DNA of 64,000 bases from Clostridiaceae bacterium (GCA_910575795.1 CAJTGE010000004.1:131264-195263), one strand, 5' to 3'; positions 44,925-54,221 are shown, numbered from the stretch's first letter. Notes: generated by a model from the sequence alone, not told the origin. Numbers and translations: made by a program.

Positions 44925-45776
44925 ATGGCAAGACAGGAGAATGTACGTGAGCCGATGAATGAAGTGTATTTGAGAGGAAGGATCTCCCATCTGTACGGGA
45001 ATGAGCGTTTCGGCTCCCTGACCGTACCGTACAATGAGATCATCACAAAGAGAATCCGTGAAAACGGGCAGGCAAGGTTCGAGCAGACCGTGGAGACCTA
45101 TTTCCCCGAGGCGCTGTTCAATGGCTCCACTAAGACCAAGGGGATCGTCCAGTCCTTCAGGGAAGGAGATTACGTCCTGATCAAGGGATACCTTGGTGCA
45201 TATTCCGTCCAGTCCGGTACGGGATTTGTAGAGCGGACGGCAATCTATATTGATGAGATCGAACATGACGTGACACGCATGGAGCAGATGCTGGGTGTCA
45301 GAGGACTTGGCGGAAGACGGCCTGAACCCGCTAACGAGATCCGCCTGGAAGCAAAGATCAGCGGCGTTTCCAAACGCAGGGACGACATCTATGAGATCCG
45401 TCTGGAAGTACAGAAAGACGGACGCGCCTATAATGTGACCGGAATGTATTTCCGCGCACCACAGGGCCTTGACCAGAGAATCCATCTGGGCGATACCGTA
45501 TACGTGATCGGGGCGATGGAGAGCTCCCGTAACGAGTACCGCGGGAAGGTATATTTCTCCCAGACTTTCGTGATCCAGGAACTGGTTACCCAGAAAGAGT
45601 ACATCGAGAAATATCAGGAAGCAGAGGCTGCAGCCCAGAAAGCGGAGACAGAGGCCGTTCCCACACAGGAGACAGACGCCGCTTCATCTGAGGCAGACGC
45701 AGAGACAGAGCCTGTAGCTGGGGAAACGGGCATGGCAGACGCAGACGGTGAGCCTGCAGAGGTTCCGGCATCCTGA
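44925..45776 (+). CDS. tandem OB-fold protein, SSB-like
   Basis: 283 residues, ATG behind AAGAAAGGAAGATTGAATT. Two successive SSB-like OB domains are visible. The first is at about 12-115 (NEVYLRGRISHLYGNE, then GDYVLIKGYLGAYSV). The second is at about 135-225 (NEIRLEAKISGVSKRRDDI, then GDTVYVIGAMESSRNEYRG). The last 50 residues are an acidic Ala/Glu/Thr tail, as in SSB-type proteins that use their end to recruit partners, but without a DxxPF tip. It is preceded by the triple repeat cluster. A second single-strand-binding protein beside Ssb may act in replication initiation or transfer (inference). Confidence 0.72.
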   Translation: MARQENVREPMNEVYLRGRISHLYGNERFGSLTVPYNEIITKRIRENGQARFEQTVETYFPEALFNGSTKTKGIVQSFREGDYVLIKGYLGAYSVQSGTGFVERTAIYIDEIEHDVTRMEQMLGVRGLGGRRPEPANEIRLEAKISGVSKRRDDIYEIRLEVQKDGRAYNVTGMYFRAPQGLDQRIHLGDTVYVIGAMESSRNEYRGKVYFSQTFVIQELVTQKEYIEKYQEAEAAAQKAETEAVPTQETDAASSEADAETEPVAGETGMADADGEPAEVPAS

Positions 45777-45844
45777 CACGGCTCCACAGGATAAGGTATC
45801 CTGCCAGCGCCGGAATCTGAACCGGATATACAGGGACTGATGAA

Positions 45845-45876
45845 AATGCAGGCAGAAAAAATGCCTGCATTTTTTC
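45845..45876 (+). terminator. rho-independent terminator
   Basis: Perfect 10-bp stem AATGCAGGCA/TGCCTGCATT with a T run. Confidence 0.85.
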
Positions 45877-45910
45877 TTATCCGCAAAAAAACGCCAATAA
45901 AAAAATCAGA

Positions 45911-45917
45911 CATACTT
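45911..45917 (+). promoter_or_regulatory. CATACTT motif ahead of the segregation operon
   Basis: CATACTT 60 bp before the TTG start. A small GGCCATTTATGGCC palindrome lies between the motif and the gene. Confidence 0.55.
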
Positions 45918-45977
45918 AGCCCAGAAGAATCAACGTGCGGCCATTTATGGCCGCCACCAGTAAGGAGGGAATAAATT

Positions 45978-47174
45978 TTGAATACAATCGATTACCGTAC
46001 AAGGACGGAAATGAAAGCAGAAAAACACGCCTCATGCCAGAGCCGCTGGCCTGTAGCCCTCGATATCGGCTATTCAGGCGTCAAGGGTTACTCACCAAAC
46101 AGCCTGTTCTGTTTCCCTTCCTATGCCAAGAGGATCGGGAAAAAGAAGGACATTATCGGGTTCCCTGCCAAGGATGAGATCCTTTACCATGACCTGGAGA
46201 CCGATGACGTGTGGAGGGTCGGGGCATGTGCCCAGAAATCCACGAGCATGAACGATACCAGTGAGTCGCAGTCCGAACTGTTCGGGCGGCACCGGTATGC
46301 CAGCAGCCTGTTTAAGGTGATCGCAAGGACGGGCCTTGGATTCGGCATGATGAACACCAGCTGCGGGGCCTACAATAAGATGCCCTGCTACTTACAGACC
46401 GGGCTCCCTCCGGCTTACTTAAAGGGCCCGGATAAGCAGGAACTGATCAATACGCTGTCAGGGCGGCACCGGTTCGTACTCCAGATGGGCGACAAGACCC
46501 TGCCGTATGATTTTACCCTGAAGCCAGAGGATATTGACGTCATGGCACAGCCGGAAGGGACACTCATGAGCCTGAGCATGGATGACAACTGCAGGAGCAT
46601 CCGTGCGGCGAGGGATTATTTTTCTTCCAACCTGCTGATCGCTGACGCAGGCTTTGAAACCCTTGACCTGTACGAACTGTACAACCGGATTATCCGTGGA
46701 CGGGAGACCTTTACCAATTTTGGGATGAGGGAGATCTTAAACCGGGTATGCACCAGGGCGAACGAACAGTACCATATCTCCCTGGACCAGACCTCCATCC
46801 AGAATGCTCTGGAAACGGGGGAGGTGGTGCGGTATGCATCCACGCCGGAGAACCGCAAGCCACACAAAGTCACATACCAGATTTCGGATATCCTGGAGGA
46901 AGTTGTCAAAGAGGTCTGCGAGGAAGCAGTTGATAAGATCATGGGTACCTTCAACGGCCTTGATGAGTACAAATACCTGGTCCTCACCGGAGGCACATTT
47001 GCCCCGTGGGAAGAGATGATCCGGGATTATTTCAGTGCCATGGAAAGCTTAACGATCCTGATGGGCAATGAGAACTGCCGGGAACATACCGACCTGATCT
47101 ATACCAACGCCCGCGGCTATTACCTGTGCATGGTCAGCCGCCTGCGCCGCAAGGAAGCTGGTGGGACGAAATGA
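45978..47174 (+). CDS. parM: actin-like ATPase, ParM/StbA family (plasmid segregation)
   Basis: 398 residues from a TTG, 8 bp after AAGGAGGG; no ATG is better placed. Actin-fold signatures are present: phosphate-1 LDIGYSGVKGY (28-38), phosphate-2 LLIADAGFETLDLY (about 216-229) and adenosine LTGGTFAPW (about 336). ParM-type filaments push sister plasmids apart, so this supports an extrachromosomal replicon. Its ATGA overlaps the next gene, the normal order for a ParM-ParR pair. No centromere-like direct repeats stand out in the short upstream gap, although the triple repeat cluster lies 1.4 kb upstream. Confidence 0.85.
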   Translation: MNTIDYRTRTEMKAEKHASCQSRWPVALDIGYSGVKGYSPNSLFCFPSYAKRIGKKKDIIGFPAKDEILYHDLETDDVWRVGACAQKSTSMNDTSESQSELFGRHRYASSLFKVIARTGLGFGMMNTSCGAYNKMPCYLQTGLPPAYLKGPDKQELINTLSGRHRFVLQMGDKTLPYDFTLKPEDIDVMAQPEGTLMSLSMDDNCRSIRAARDYFSSNLLIADAGFETLDLYELYNRIIRGRETFTNFGMREILNRVCTRANEQYHISLDQTSIQNALETGEVVRYASTPENRKPHKVTYQISDILEEVVKEVCEEAVDKIMGTFNGLDEYKYLVLTGGTFAPWEEMIRDYFSAMESLTILMGNENCREHTDLIYTNARGYYLCMVSRLRRKEAGGTK

Positions 47175-48073
47175 CGTTCCAGGTAAGGCTTTATATCCAC
47201 CACGATAATGACCTGATCCAGTTACACCTGAACGGGATCCGTTTATGCGACGTGTTCGCAAAATCCCTGGAGGCACATTACAAAAAGGAAAAGATCCAAT
47301 TCTCCCTTCCGGAGAGCTTGGAGTTTAAGCCGAACAAGGGGAAGGTGTACCGCATTAAAGTTACCCTGGATGATAAAAAACAGCAGGATCTGATCCGGTG
47401 GGTATGCGCCTTCCCGGATCAGTACAAATGCCACTGCATCAAGAATATCGCCAGGTCATACCTCGGCAGCACGGTCATTGATTCCCTGAACGAGATGTCT
47501 TTGGATGGCGCATGGGAGCCGGATAAGAGAAGCCCCGGGGACGGCACCCAGATAGTCCCGCTGAAAAAGTGGAAGAAGAAAACAGATAATGGAGATGACG
47601 GGTTTCAGTGGATCGAGCAGGTAAGTGCGAGCCGCAAAAAGACCGAGAGCCAGATACGCATGGCAGAGGAAGGCAGGAAGAGGATCCATGACCTGCCAGT
47701 CGAGGAGATCCTGGGTACCAGGCCGATGGATACCGCCGAAGCTATAGGGGATACAAGAACCGCAAAAACAGCAAAGGCTGCAACGGCGAAAACTACAAAA
47801 GCTCCAAGGCATCCAAATGCCCAAGCGGCGGAAAAACCCATTGTCCAGGCCGCACCGGATGAGCCTATACCGGCAGCAGACCAGAAAACAGCGGTTCTGG
47901 AAGAACTGGCGGCCCCGGTGGCTGGCAGAATAGCTGGCGGATACCCGGAAACGGATGATTTTGATGTAAGCAGCAGCTTTTATCAGGCTGCGGATATGCC
48001 AGCCGCTGATACCATGGAAGAAGAGGATGACTTTGATGCGTCCCTGCTTTTCGAGCAGCTTAGGGCGCAATAA
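47171..48073 (+). CDS. candidate ParR-like adaptor
   Basis: 300 residues from the ATG that overlaps the ParM stop (ATGA). An earlier in-frame ATG at 47126 lies inside the actin gene without a ribosome-binding site. Around residues 62-107 the sequence YRIKVTLDDKKQQDLIRWV, followed by HCIKNIARSYLG, has the strand-helix-helix look of a ribbon-helix-helix DNA-binding domain. That, together with position, suggests the centromere-binding partner of the actin. A long Ala/Lys/Glu linker and acidic C-terminus follow. Not proven by a recognised family. Confidence 0.6.
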   Translation: MTFQVRLYIHHDNDLIQLHLNGIRLCDVFAKSLEAHYKKEKIQFSLPESLEFKPNKGKVYRIKVTLDDKKQQDLIRWVCAFPDQYKCHCIKNIARSYLGSTVIDSLNEMSLDGAWEPDKRSPGDGTQIVPLKKWKKKTDNGDDGFQWIEQVSASRKKTESQIRMAEEGRKRIHDLPVEEILGTRPMDTAEAIGDTRTAKTAKAATAKTTKAPRHPNAQAAEKPIVQAAPDEPIPAADQKTAVLEELAAPVAGRIAGGYPETDDFDVSSSFYQAADMPAADTMEEEDDFDASLLFEQLRAQ

Positions 48074-48127
48074 GGCCACGGGCATAAGAATGCGGGGTAT
48101 ACCCGCAGAAAGGGGAAGAAGCTAAAA

Positions 48128-48916
48128 TTGAGCGATAATTTTAATTTAAAGGAAGAACTGAAAGAGATCATAAAATCATATGGCGGGAGGCAGTTTTTTA
48201 GAGAGCTGAACGCAGCGCATATCCCGTTCTTTTTCGCCGCCGCAGTCGAGAATTCAGAAGAGGGTACGGAATATTCGTGCGAAGCTATCACACCTAACTC
48301 CATTGGCATAACTCTGAAAGACGATAAATTCGCGGATTTCCTGGATATCCGGAACAAGGGCTTCGTCACTGTCCCAAGCTTTGAGGCCGCATCCATCAGC
48401 TTACAAGGGCTTATGATGGCCCAGGAAATGGAGAAGAACCCATTTTATGATGAAGAAGCGCTGATGCAGTTTGCTCAGGAAGAAGGGATTGAAATTGAAG
48501 ATGATGAGCCGCTGGATGACCATGTGGTGGAATATGTGATAAAAAAACAAGAGAAACCGGAGGCGGAAAGTCTAGAGCCGGAATACGTCCCGTCCCTGGT
48601 ATGCCATGGCGAAGTCCTTGATATCGCATGGGGAACTGACGGGGTCAAAGACAGGGAGTATATGGACGAATTCTCCAGGCTTGATGAGCGGCATCAGGAA
48701 ATCTTAAAAGGCGACGGCTCATTCCTGCAGGAAAAAAAGCGGGAAGCGGTTTACTATGACGTCGGACAGAATCCTCAGCCCGTGGAAGATAAGCCAGGGA
48801 CAGAGGGAGAAACCGATGCGGATGCAGAAGACGCAGAAGAGGCCGGGAACACCAGCAGACAAGATCAGGGAGCCGGAGAACCGGACAACGAAGAGGACAC
48901 CATCGCCGGGGAGTAA
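48128..48916 (+). CDS. unknown acidic protein
   Basis: 262 residues from a TTG after AAAGGGGAAGC. The N-terminal folded part (about 1-110) contains FFRELNAAHIPFFFAAAVEN. The rest is increasingly acidic and disordered, ending in Glu/Asp/Gly runs. It is the third gene of the segregation operon and ends before a terminator. No family recognised. Confidence 0.62.
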   Translation: MSDNFNLKEELKEIIKSYGGRQFFRELNAAHIPFFFAAAVENSEEGTEYSCEAITPNSIGITLKDDKFADFLDIRNKGFVTVPSFEAASISLQGLMMAQEMEKNPFYDEEALMQFAQEEGIEIEDDEPLDDHVVEYVIKKQEKPEAESLEPEYVPSLVCHGEVLDIAWGTDGVKDREYMDEFSRLDERHQEILKGDGSFLQEKKREAVYYDVGQNPQPVEDKPGTEGETDADAEDAEEAGNTSRQDQGAGEPDNEEDTIAGE

Positions 48917-48942
48917 TATCCCAATGGCCGAACACTATTTAC

Positions 48943-48992
48943 AGGAAGGGAACGCCTGCCCACAGAAACTGCATGGCATCCCTTCCTTATTT
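48943..48992 (+). terminator. terminator after the segregation operon
   Basis: Stem AGGAAGGGA/TCCCTTCCT with a long loop; the T run is interrupted. Confidence 0.5.
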
Positions 48993-49002
48993 ACATTTTC
49001 CT

Positions 49003-49025
49003 AAAAAACGCTATCCGCAGAAAAA
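49003..49025 (+). repeat. dispersed repeat copy
   Basis: AAAAAACGCTATCCGCAGAA, between the terminator and the CATACTT motif of the adhesin gene. Confidence 0.8.
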
Positions 49026-49079
49026 TCATGCCTTGCGGCAGGCTCAGGAATAACCGCCCTCAAATACGGCCGGATGCTC

Positions 49080-49086
49080 CATACTT
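49080..49086 (+). promoter_or_regulatory. CATACTT motif ahead of the adhesin gene
   Basis: CATACTT 62 bp before the start at 49149. Confidence 0.55.
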
Positions 49087-49148
49087 ACTACGAAAACCGG
49101 TTACCCGCATTACCCAGGCGGGGCCGTAAAGAAAGGAGCATATGTTTT

Positions 49149-52100
49149 ATGAGAAAGAAACGAGCAAAGCTGGTTGCCGGTTCTTTATGCGGGATCCTTG
49201 CGATGACATCCCCGATCCAGTCCATTGCGACTACTGCCATCTCACATGTGGCAGACGGGATCAGTTACACGGATTACGCAGGTTCCGGCCGCGAGGGCTA
49301 CAGTGTCGCGAAAGCTGACGCTTCGGCCCTTTCCGGGGATACCCTGGTGATCCCAGAGTCCGTCAATGGGAAAGACGTGATCCATCTGGGCAGCAATTTC
49401 CTGTCCGGGTCCGGGGCAAGACAGGTGGATGTCGGGAAGAATATCATTGGCATGAATGCCGATGCGTTCTTTGAGGCTAAGGATCTGGAGAAGATCACTT
49501 CCAGTTCCAGGGCTTTTGCTGTGTCGGATAACGATCCGGCCCTGTACACCTACCAGCATAGTCTCCTGTTGGATTATCCGTCCGCGGCTTCAAACGGCGG
49601 GGACTATGCTGTCCATGAAGCAACGAAGGCTGTCTACTCCATGGATAATGCGGCGTTTGGAAAGCTGGATCTTGTAAACGCTGATACGCTGGCAAAGCAT
49701 GCGCTGGCTGGCACGACCGTGGATGAACTGGCTGTCGCTGACAACATGCGTACCACAACCGGGAGCGGAAGTGTGAGGCTGACATTGCCTGGGCTCCATG
49801 CCGGGGAATTTTCCCTGACAGGCGCTGGTTCTGGTTCCTACCTGCGCACGGATGGGCAGAGCCTTTCCACCAGCGACGGTACGCTCATTAAACTGGCCAG
49901 CGGAGTAACAGGCGTTGACTGGGGCGCATACCAGGAGATCGATACGGATGCTTTCGATTCCATGGCGCAGTACTGGGATCTGAGCGCAAGCATCCCGGAA
50001 GGCCTGAAGAAAGATAAGGTGTTCCATTTTTACAACCAGAATAATGGTGTGTTCATCGTGAACGACCAGACAGCTTTCTGCTACAACAGCGACAAGCATA
50101 TCCCGGACAAGGTAACGGACAGCGCTGATTTCAGCAGTATCATTGACGGGGCCAATTATGATAAGGTCAGCGCCGTGATGTTCGTAGGCGTGCCATATGA
50201 CGGCACCGGGCTCTTCGAGAAGACCTTCGGCCTCAGCTATGAGGAGGCAGTCCAGGATGCCCAGATGTCACGGAACGGGAATGCGGCGCTTAACGCGGTC
50301 AGCTCCATGATCTGGGAACTGGTGGACGGAAGGCCGTCGGATGTCATTGACGGAACCGGCAGCACAAGTTACTTCACTGAAGCAAATGTACAGGCGTATA
50401 TGGAAGGGCTTCGTGAGGCGGCGGCAAATCCCGGGAACTACACATTTTCCCCGGCTTTCGAGATTGAAGGCGGAACCCTGACCTTCCGCGAGCAGGAGGA
50501 TGGAATCTTCCTGAGCGATCCGTTCAAGGTAAGCGCGGTTGACGGGAACGGGGTGAAAAATGACAGCTACAAGATCCAGATGACGCTTTCCGGTGAAGGA
50601 TTCGGCATCTATGGGGACAGCAGCATGAGTTTTTCAACCGGGACGGAAATCCGGCTCACTTCCCAGAAAAAACCGGAAGGACAGCCTCTTTCCTTTACCT
50701 ATGAGAAGGGCAGCCTCACGTATTACGCGCCAGGCGGTGCAGGGGAGCAGAACCTCCTGGTATCTGGAAAGAAGACCGAAAACACCGCAATCCAGTACGC
50801 CTTTGAGGTGAAACCCGTCAAGGAGGAACTTGTGATCTCCAAACGGGCTGTAGGAGGTTCCGAGGAACTTGCCGGAGCGTCCTTAAAGGTTACGGACGCT
50901 AATGGTGCAGTGGTCGATGAATGGGTTTCCGGCAGCGAGCCCCACACCATGGATATGCCGGAGGACGGGGTATACACTCTGACTGAAATCACGGCACCAG
51001 ATGGCTTCCAGGTAGCGGAAAGCATCACCTTCACCGTGGAAGGCGGAAAAGTGGTGGATGGCATGGTCATCATGTACGATGCCCCTGAAGCACGGAAGAT
51101 CACCGTATCTAAAAAGGATATCACCACCTCTGAGGAACTTCCCGGAGCATCCCTTACCGTCACAGACAGTAACGGGAATGTTGTTGATGAATGGGTATCC
51201 ACGGACACTCCGCATGTGATCGAAGATCTCGCAGACGGTGTGTATACCTTGACCGAGAAAACAGCGCCAGAGGGTTACGAAGTGGCTGAGAATGTCACAT
51301 TCACCGTGACCGATGGCAAAGCGGAAGAGGGCACTGTCGTGATGTACGACAAGCCCGTAGAGAAGGAAGTGCCTTCCTTCAGTATCTCCAAGAAAGATAT
51401 GGCAACCGGTGAGGAACTGCCTGGTGCTTCCCTTAAGATCACCGATAAAGACGGCAATACCGTTGAGGAATGGGTATCCACGGATGAGCCGCATGAGGTG
51501 AAGGGCCTTGAAGACGGCACCTATACTTTGACTGAGGTAACAGCGCCGGAGGGTTACGAGGTAGCCGAGAACATCACCTTTGTTGTGAAAGACGGCAAGG
51601 TGGAAGGTGACAAGATTGTGATGTACGACAAGCCGGAGGAGAAGGAAGAGCCTTCCTTCAGCGTATCCAAGAGAGACGCAGCGACTGGCGAGGAGCTGCC
51701 TGGGGCTTCCCTCAAGATCACGGATAAAGACGGCAATACTGTCGAGGAATGGGTATCCACGGATAAGCCGCATGAGGTGAAAGGCCTTGAAGATGGCACC
51801 TACACCTTGACCGAGGTAACCGCCCCGGATGGATACGAGGTAGCTGAACAGATTACCTTTGTTGTGAAAGACGGAAAAGTGGAAGGAAATAAAGTCGTGA
51901 TGTACGACGAGCCGGAGAAGAAGGATAATACTCCATCCGAACCGGATAAGCCGGTAAACACCCCGTCTGAGCCCGACAAACCCGACACGCCGGATAAGCC
52001 CGACAAGCCTGACACGCCAGACAAACCCGATAAATCGGATAAACCGGAGGGTTCCTTCTACATCTCCAAGAGGGATGCGGCGAACTCTAATGAGCTTCCT

Positions 52101-52610
52101 GGCGCCAAGTTAAAAGTCACGGATGCTTCCGGAAATACCGTCGAGGAATGGACTTCCGAGAATACGCCGCACAAGATCAGCGGCCTTGCGGATGGAACCT
52201 ATACACTGACGGAGATCACTGCACCGTATGGATATGATATCGCAGAATCCATTACCTTTACCGTGAAGGACGGCAAGGTGGAAGGCGGCACTGTTGTTAT
52301 GTACGACAAACTGCTGCCTGGCAAGCCATCCGGCAGCGGCGGTGGCGGTGGACACAGCAGCGGCGGTGGCGGAAACCATAGTGGTGGAGATACCACGCAT
52401 GGGCCTGGAGTAGAAACCAAGACTCTGGAAACGACACCGACACCTACACCGACTCCGCAGCCCACACCGGAATCCACGCCGGCACCGAGTTCACTGCCGA
52501 AAACCAATGACCAGCCGACATCAACCCTGGTCTTCTGGGCAGCAGCGCTCACACTGGCAGGGCTCCTTGCGGATAAGAAAAAATACCTGGCAACAGGGAA
52601 TATGGCCTGA
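49149..52610 (+). CDS. large surface adhesin: thioester-like domain, five Cna_B repeats, LPxT anchor
   Basis: 1153 residues with a Sec signal peptide. N-terminal region about 35-280 has short LRR_5/BspA-like stretches. A thioester-domain-like region at about 290-430 contains AFCYNSD (Cys311) and VSSMIWELVDG (384-394). The usual Gln of the TQxxxW partner motif is Ser here, so the internal thioester may be absent. From about 557, five SpaA/Cna_B domains follow, each with an ISKKD/SKRD-type lysine and an LTEVTAP glutamate, which form isopeptide crosslinks. Pro/Asp-rich, Gly-rich and Thr/Pro-rich linkers lead to LPKTND, a membrane segment and a short basic tail for sortase anchoring. Start after AAAGGAGC. 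Likely role: adhesion to host cells, matrix or other bacteria. Confidence 0.88.
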   Translation: MRKKRAKLVAGSLCGILAMTSPIQSIATTAISHVADGISYTDYAGSGREGYSVAKADASALSGDTLVIPESVNGKDVIHLGSNFLSGSGARQVDVGKNIIGMNADAFFEAKDLEKITSSSRAFAVSDNDPALYTYQHSLLLDYPSAASNGGDYAVHEATKAVYSMDNAAFGKLDLVNADTLAKHALAGTTVDELAVADNMRTTTGSGSVRLTLPGLHAGEFSLTGAGSGSYLRTDGQSLSTSDGTLIKLASGVTGVDWGAYQEIDTDAFDSMAQYWDLSASIPEGLKKDKVFHFYNQNNGVFIVNDQTAFCYNSDKHIPDKVTDSADFSSIIDGANYDKVSAVMFVGVPYDGTGLFEKTFGLSYEEAVQDAQMSRNGNAALNAVSSMIWELVDGRPSDVIDGTGSTSYFTEANVQAYMEGLREAAANPGNYTFSPAFEIEGGTLTFREQEDGIFLSDPFKVSAVDGNGVKNDSYKIQMTLSGEGFGIYGDSSMSFSTGTEIRLTSQKKPEGQPLSFTYEKGSLTYYAPGGAGEQNLLVSGKKTENTAIQYAFEVKPVKEELVISKRAVGGSEELAGASLKVTDANGAVVDEWVSGSEPHTMDMPEDGVYTLTEITAPDGFQVAESITFTVEGGKVVDGMVIMYDAPEARKITVSKKDITTSEELPGASLTVTDSNGNVVDEWVSTDTPHVIEDLADGVYTLTEKTAPEGYEVAENVTFTVTDGKAEEGTVVMYDKPVEKEVPSFSISKKDMATGEELPGASLKITDKDGNTVEEWVSTDEPHEVKGLEDGTYTLTEVTAPEGYEVAENITFVVKDGKVEGDKIVMYDKPEEKEEPSFSVSKRDAATGEELPGASLKITDKDGNTVEEWVSTDKPHEVKGLEDGTYTLTEVTAPDGYEVAEQITFVVKDGKVEGNKVVMYDEPEKKDNTPSEPDKPVNTPSEPDKPDTPDKPDKPDTPDKPDKSDKPEGSFYISKRDAANSNELPGAKLKVTDASGNTVEEWTSENTPHKISGLADGTYTLTEITAPYGYDIAESITFTVKDGKVEGGTVVMYDKLLPGKPSGSGGGGGHSSGGGGNHSGGDTTHGPGVETKTLETTPTPTPTPQPTPESTPAPSSLPKTNDQPTSTLVFWAAALTLAGLLADKKKYLATGNMA

Positions 52611-52625
52611 TAGGTCATGGAAAGG

Positions 52626-52657
52626 ACAGCCTGGGATCTTCCTGGGCTGTTTTTTTG
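52626..52657 (+). terminator. rho-independent terminator after the adhesin gene
   Basis: Stem ACAGCC.GG/CC.GGGCTGT followed by seven T. Confidence 0.85.
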
Positions 52658-52700
52658 CACATTGAGAGAAAAAGACCATTTCAGGGAGGTATCTGTTCGC

Positions 52701-52707
52701 CATACTA
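52701..52707 (+). promoter_or_regulatory. CATACTA motif (first before the 53045 gene)
   Basis: First of two motif copies in the 52611-53044 gap; 337 bp before the start, no gene seen between. Confidence 0.4.
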
Positions 52708-52910
52708 TCAATGATTTGATAGAGGTATTTGCAGTCCATATGAAAAGCCACTACCATTTCATGAAAGTAAAAAAGTAATTTTTTTTTCAAGGCTTCATAT
52801 AGCCTCAACATGCGAGGCATGAATCTTTGAATATCCGGTACATTGCGAGGGGATCATTCAAGTCTAACATATTGACGTTATTGTGAAGTCTCTTACGAGT
52901 ACTGTATTCG

Positions 52911-52917
52911 CATACTT
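52911..52917 (+). promoter_or_regulatory. CATACTT motif (second before the 53045 gene)
   Basis: 127 bp before the start. The following CCCGAGGGAAGTCGGG could form a short leader hairpin. Confidence 0.4.
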
Positions 52918-53044
52918 TTTTACTGGAGCCATTTGGTTCCCCTAAACCCGAGGGAAGTCGGGATGCAAAATATAGAACATATCATTTTTTTAAAAAACTG
53001 AATAACCATAAAAACTGAATAAAGAAAAAAAACAGGAGAAAACG

Positions 53045-54175
53045 ATGAAAAAAAATATGATCAAGAAACTGAGAATGACAGCGCTGGTAACTATGATGAG
53101 CGTAGCAATGGCATTTAATGGATTTGCTGCTGATGTTGCAACAGAAGCAACTGCTACAGAGTCTGTGGCCGATGCTGATAACAATACAGCCGCTTCCGGC
53201 AGCAACGGAGAGCGGGAAACCACTGACAGCCGTGATAAAGATGGCTGTGACGTGGATGTCTCTTTCGAAATTCCGGAAGAGAGCAAGCCTGAGGAGAGCA
53301 AGCCTGAGGAGAGCAAGCCTGAGGAGACTCAGCCTGAAGAGAGTAAGCCCGAGGAGAGCAAACCTGAGGAGAGCAAGCCTGAGGAGAGCAAGCCTGAGGA
53401 GACTCAGCCTGAAGAGAGTAAGCCCGAGGAGAGCAAACCTGAGGAGAGCAAACCTGAGGAGAGCAAGCCTGAGGAGAGCAAGCCTGAGGAGACTCAGCCT
53501 GAAAAGAGTAAGCCCGAGGAGAGCAAACCTGAGGAGAGCAAGCCTGAGGAGACTCAGCCTGAAGAGAGTAAGCCCGAGGAGAGCAAACCTGAGGAGAGCA
53601 AGCCTGAGGAGAGCAAGCCTGAGGAGAGCAAGCCTGAGGAGAGCAAGCCTGAGGAGAGCAAGCCTGAGGAGACTCAGCCTGAAGAGAGTAAGCCCGAGGA
53701 GAGCAAGCCTGAGGAGAGCAAGCCCGAGAAACCGGAGTATCATCATTATACTACCGTTAAGGTGGTTAAGCATGATGACCCGATCGAGGTCGAGGAAGTG
53801 ATCCCTGCTATTCCTAACAACTATAAGGTAGTGACAATCGAGGATAATGTGCCCGCAGTTCCGCAGGCAATCATCCCGGAAGAAGTGATCAACGAAATCC
53901 CTTCAGCGCTTCCGAAAACAGGTGACACAACCTCCAATATGCCTATGGTATGCTTCATCCTTTCCCTGCTTGGCATCGTTGCTTTAACGATCGCTGACAG
54001 AAAGAGAGAGGCAGCTGCAGAAACTGAGGCGGAAGAGAACTACAGTTACATAAACGAAGATAAAGCTGACAAAGCTGACAGCAACAACTTCCGTTGCAAC
54101 AGCGCGGCAGCTTTCCTGGACAAAATAGGAAAGGTAGGTAAAGCGGGCTTGTCCCGCACGCCTGCGCGGTGGTGA
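53045..54175 (+). CDS. LPKTG surface protein with pentapeptide repeat stalk and long cytoplasmic tail
   Basis: 376 residues, ATG behind ACAGGAGAAAACG. A signal peptide ends near residue 28. About 80-230 is a stalk of roughly thirty pentapeptides PEESK, with PEETQ every four to eight units; the acidic/Pro repeat probably spans the cell wall. A short C-terminal folded part is followed by LPKTG, a membrane segment (MPMVCFILSLLGIVALTIA) and then about 50 further residues instead of the usual few charged ones. The DNA repeat is a 15-bp unit and will change length without losing frame. Confidence 0.85.
   Translation: MKKNMIKKLRMTALVTMMSVAMAFNGFAADVATEATATESVADADNNTAASGSNGERETTDSRDKDGCDVDVSFEIPEESKPEESKPEESKPEETQPEESKPEESKPEESKPEESKPEETQPEESKPEESKPEESKPEESKPEESKPEETQPEKSKPEESKPEESKPEETQPEESKPEESKPEESKPEESKPEESKPEESKPEESKPEETQPEESKPEESKPEESKPEKPEYHHYTTVKVVKHDDPIEVEEVIPAIPNNYKVVTIEDNVPAVPQAIIPEEVINEIPSALPKTGDTTSNMPMVCFILSLLGIVALTIADRKREAAAETEAEENYSYINEDKADKADSNNFRCNSAAAFLDKIGKVGKAGLSRTPARW
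53275..53735 (+). repeat. 15-bp tandem repeat array within the LPKTG gene
   Basis: About thirty units of GAGGAGAGCAAGCCT with a periodic GAGGAGACTCAGCCT variant; in frame and prone to slippage. Confidence 0.9.
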
Positions 54176-54189
54176 TTTTTCGAGGTATG

Positions 54190-54221
54190 CGGCTCCCATA
54201 TTATTGGGGGCCGTATTTTTT
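54190..54221 (+). terminator. rho-independent terminator after the LPKTG gene
   Basis: Stem CGGCTCCC/GGGGGCCG with one bulge followed by TATTTTTT. The rest of the 54176-54509 gap holds two promoters. Confidence 0.75.

Noticed and set aside
52930-52980. Sequence AAACCCGAGGGAAGTCGGGATGCAAA resembling part of a c-di-GMP-I riboswitch
   Set aside because: Only one stem-like piece matches; the second conserved stem with its receptor and the expected terminator are missing.
53275-53735. Repeat array as a possible CRISPR
   Set aside because: Contiguous 15-bp units without spacers, in frame inside a surface gene.
52982-53773. Antisense Leu/Ala-rich open frame of 263 codons
   Set aside because: Caused by the pentapeptide repeat read on the other strand.
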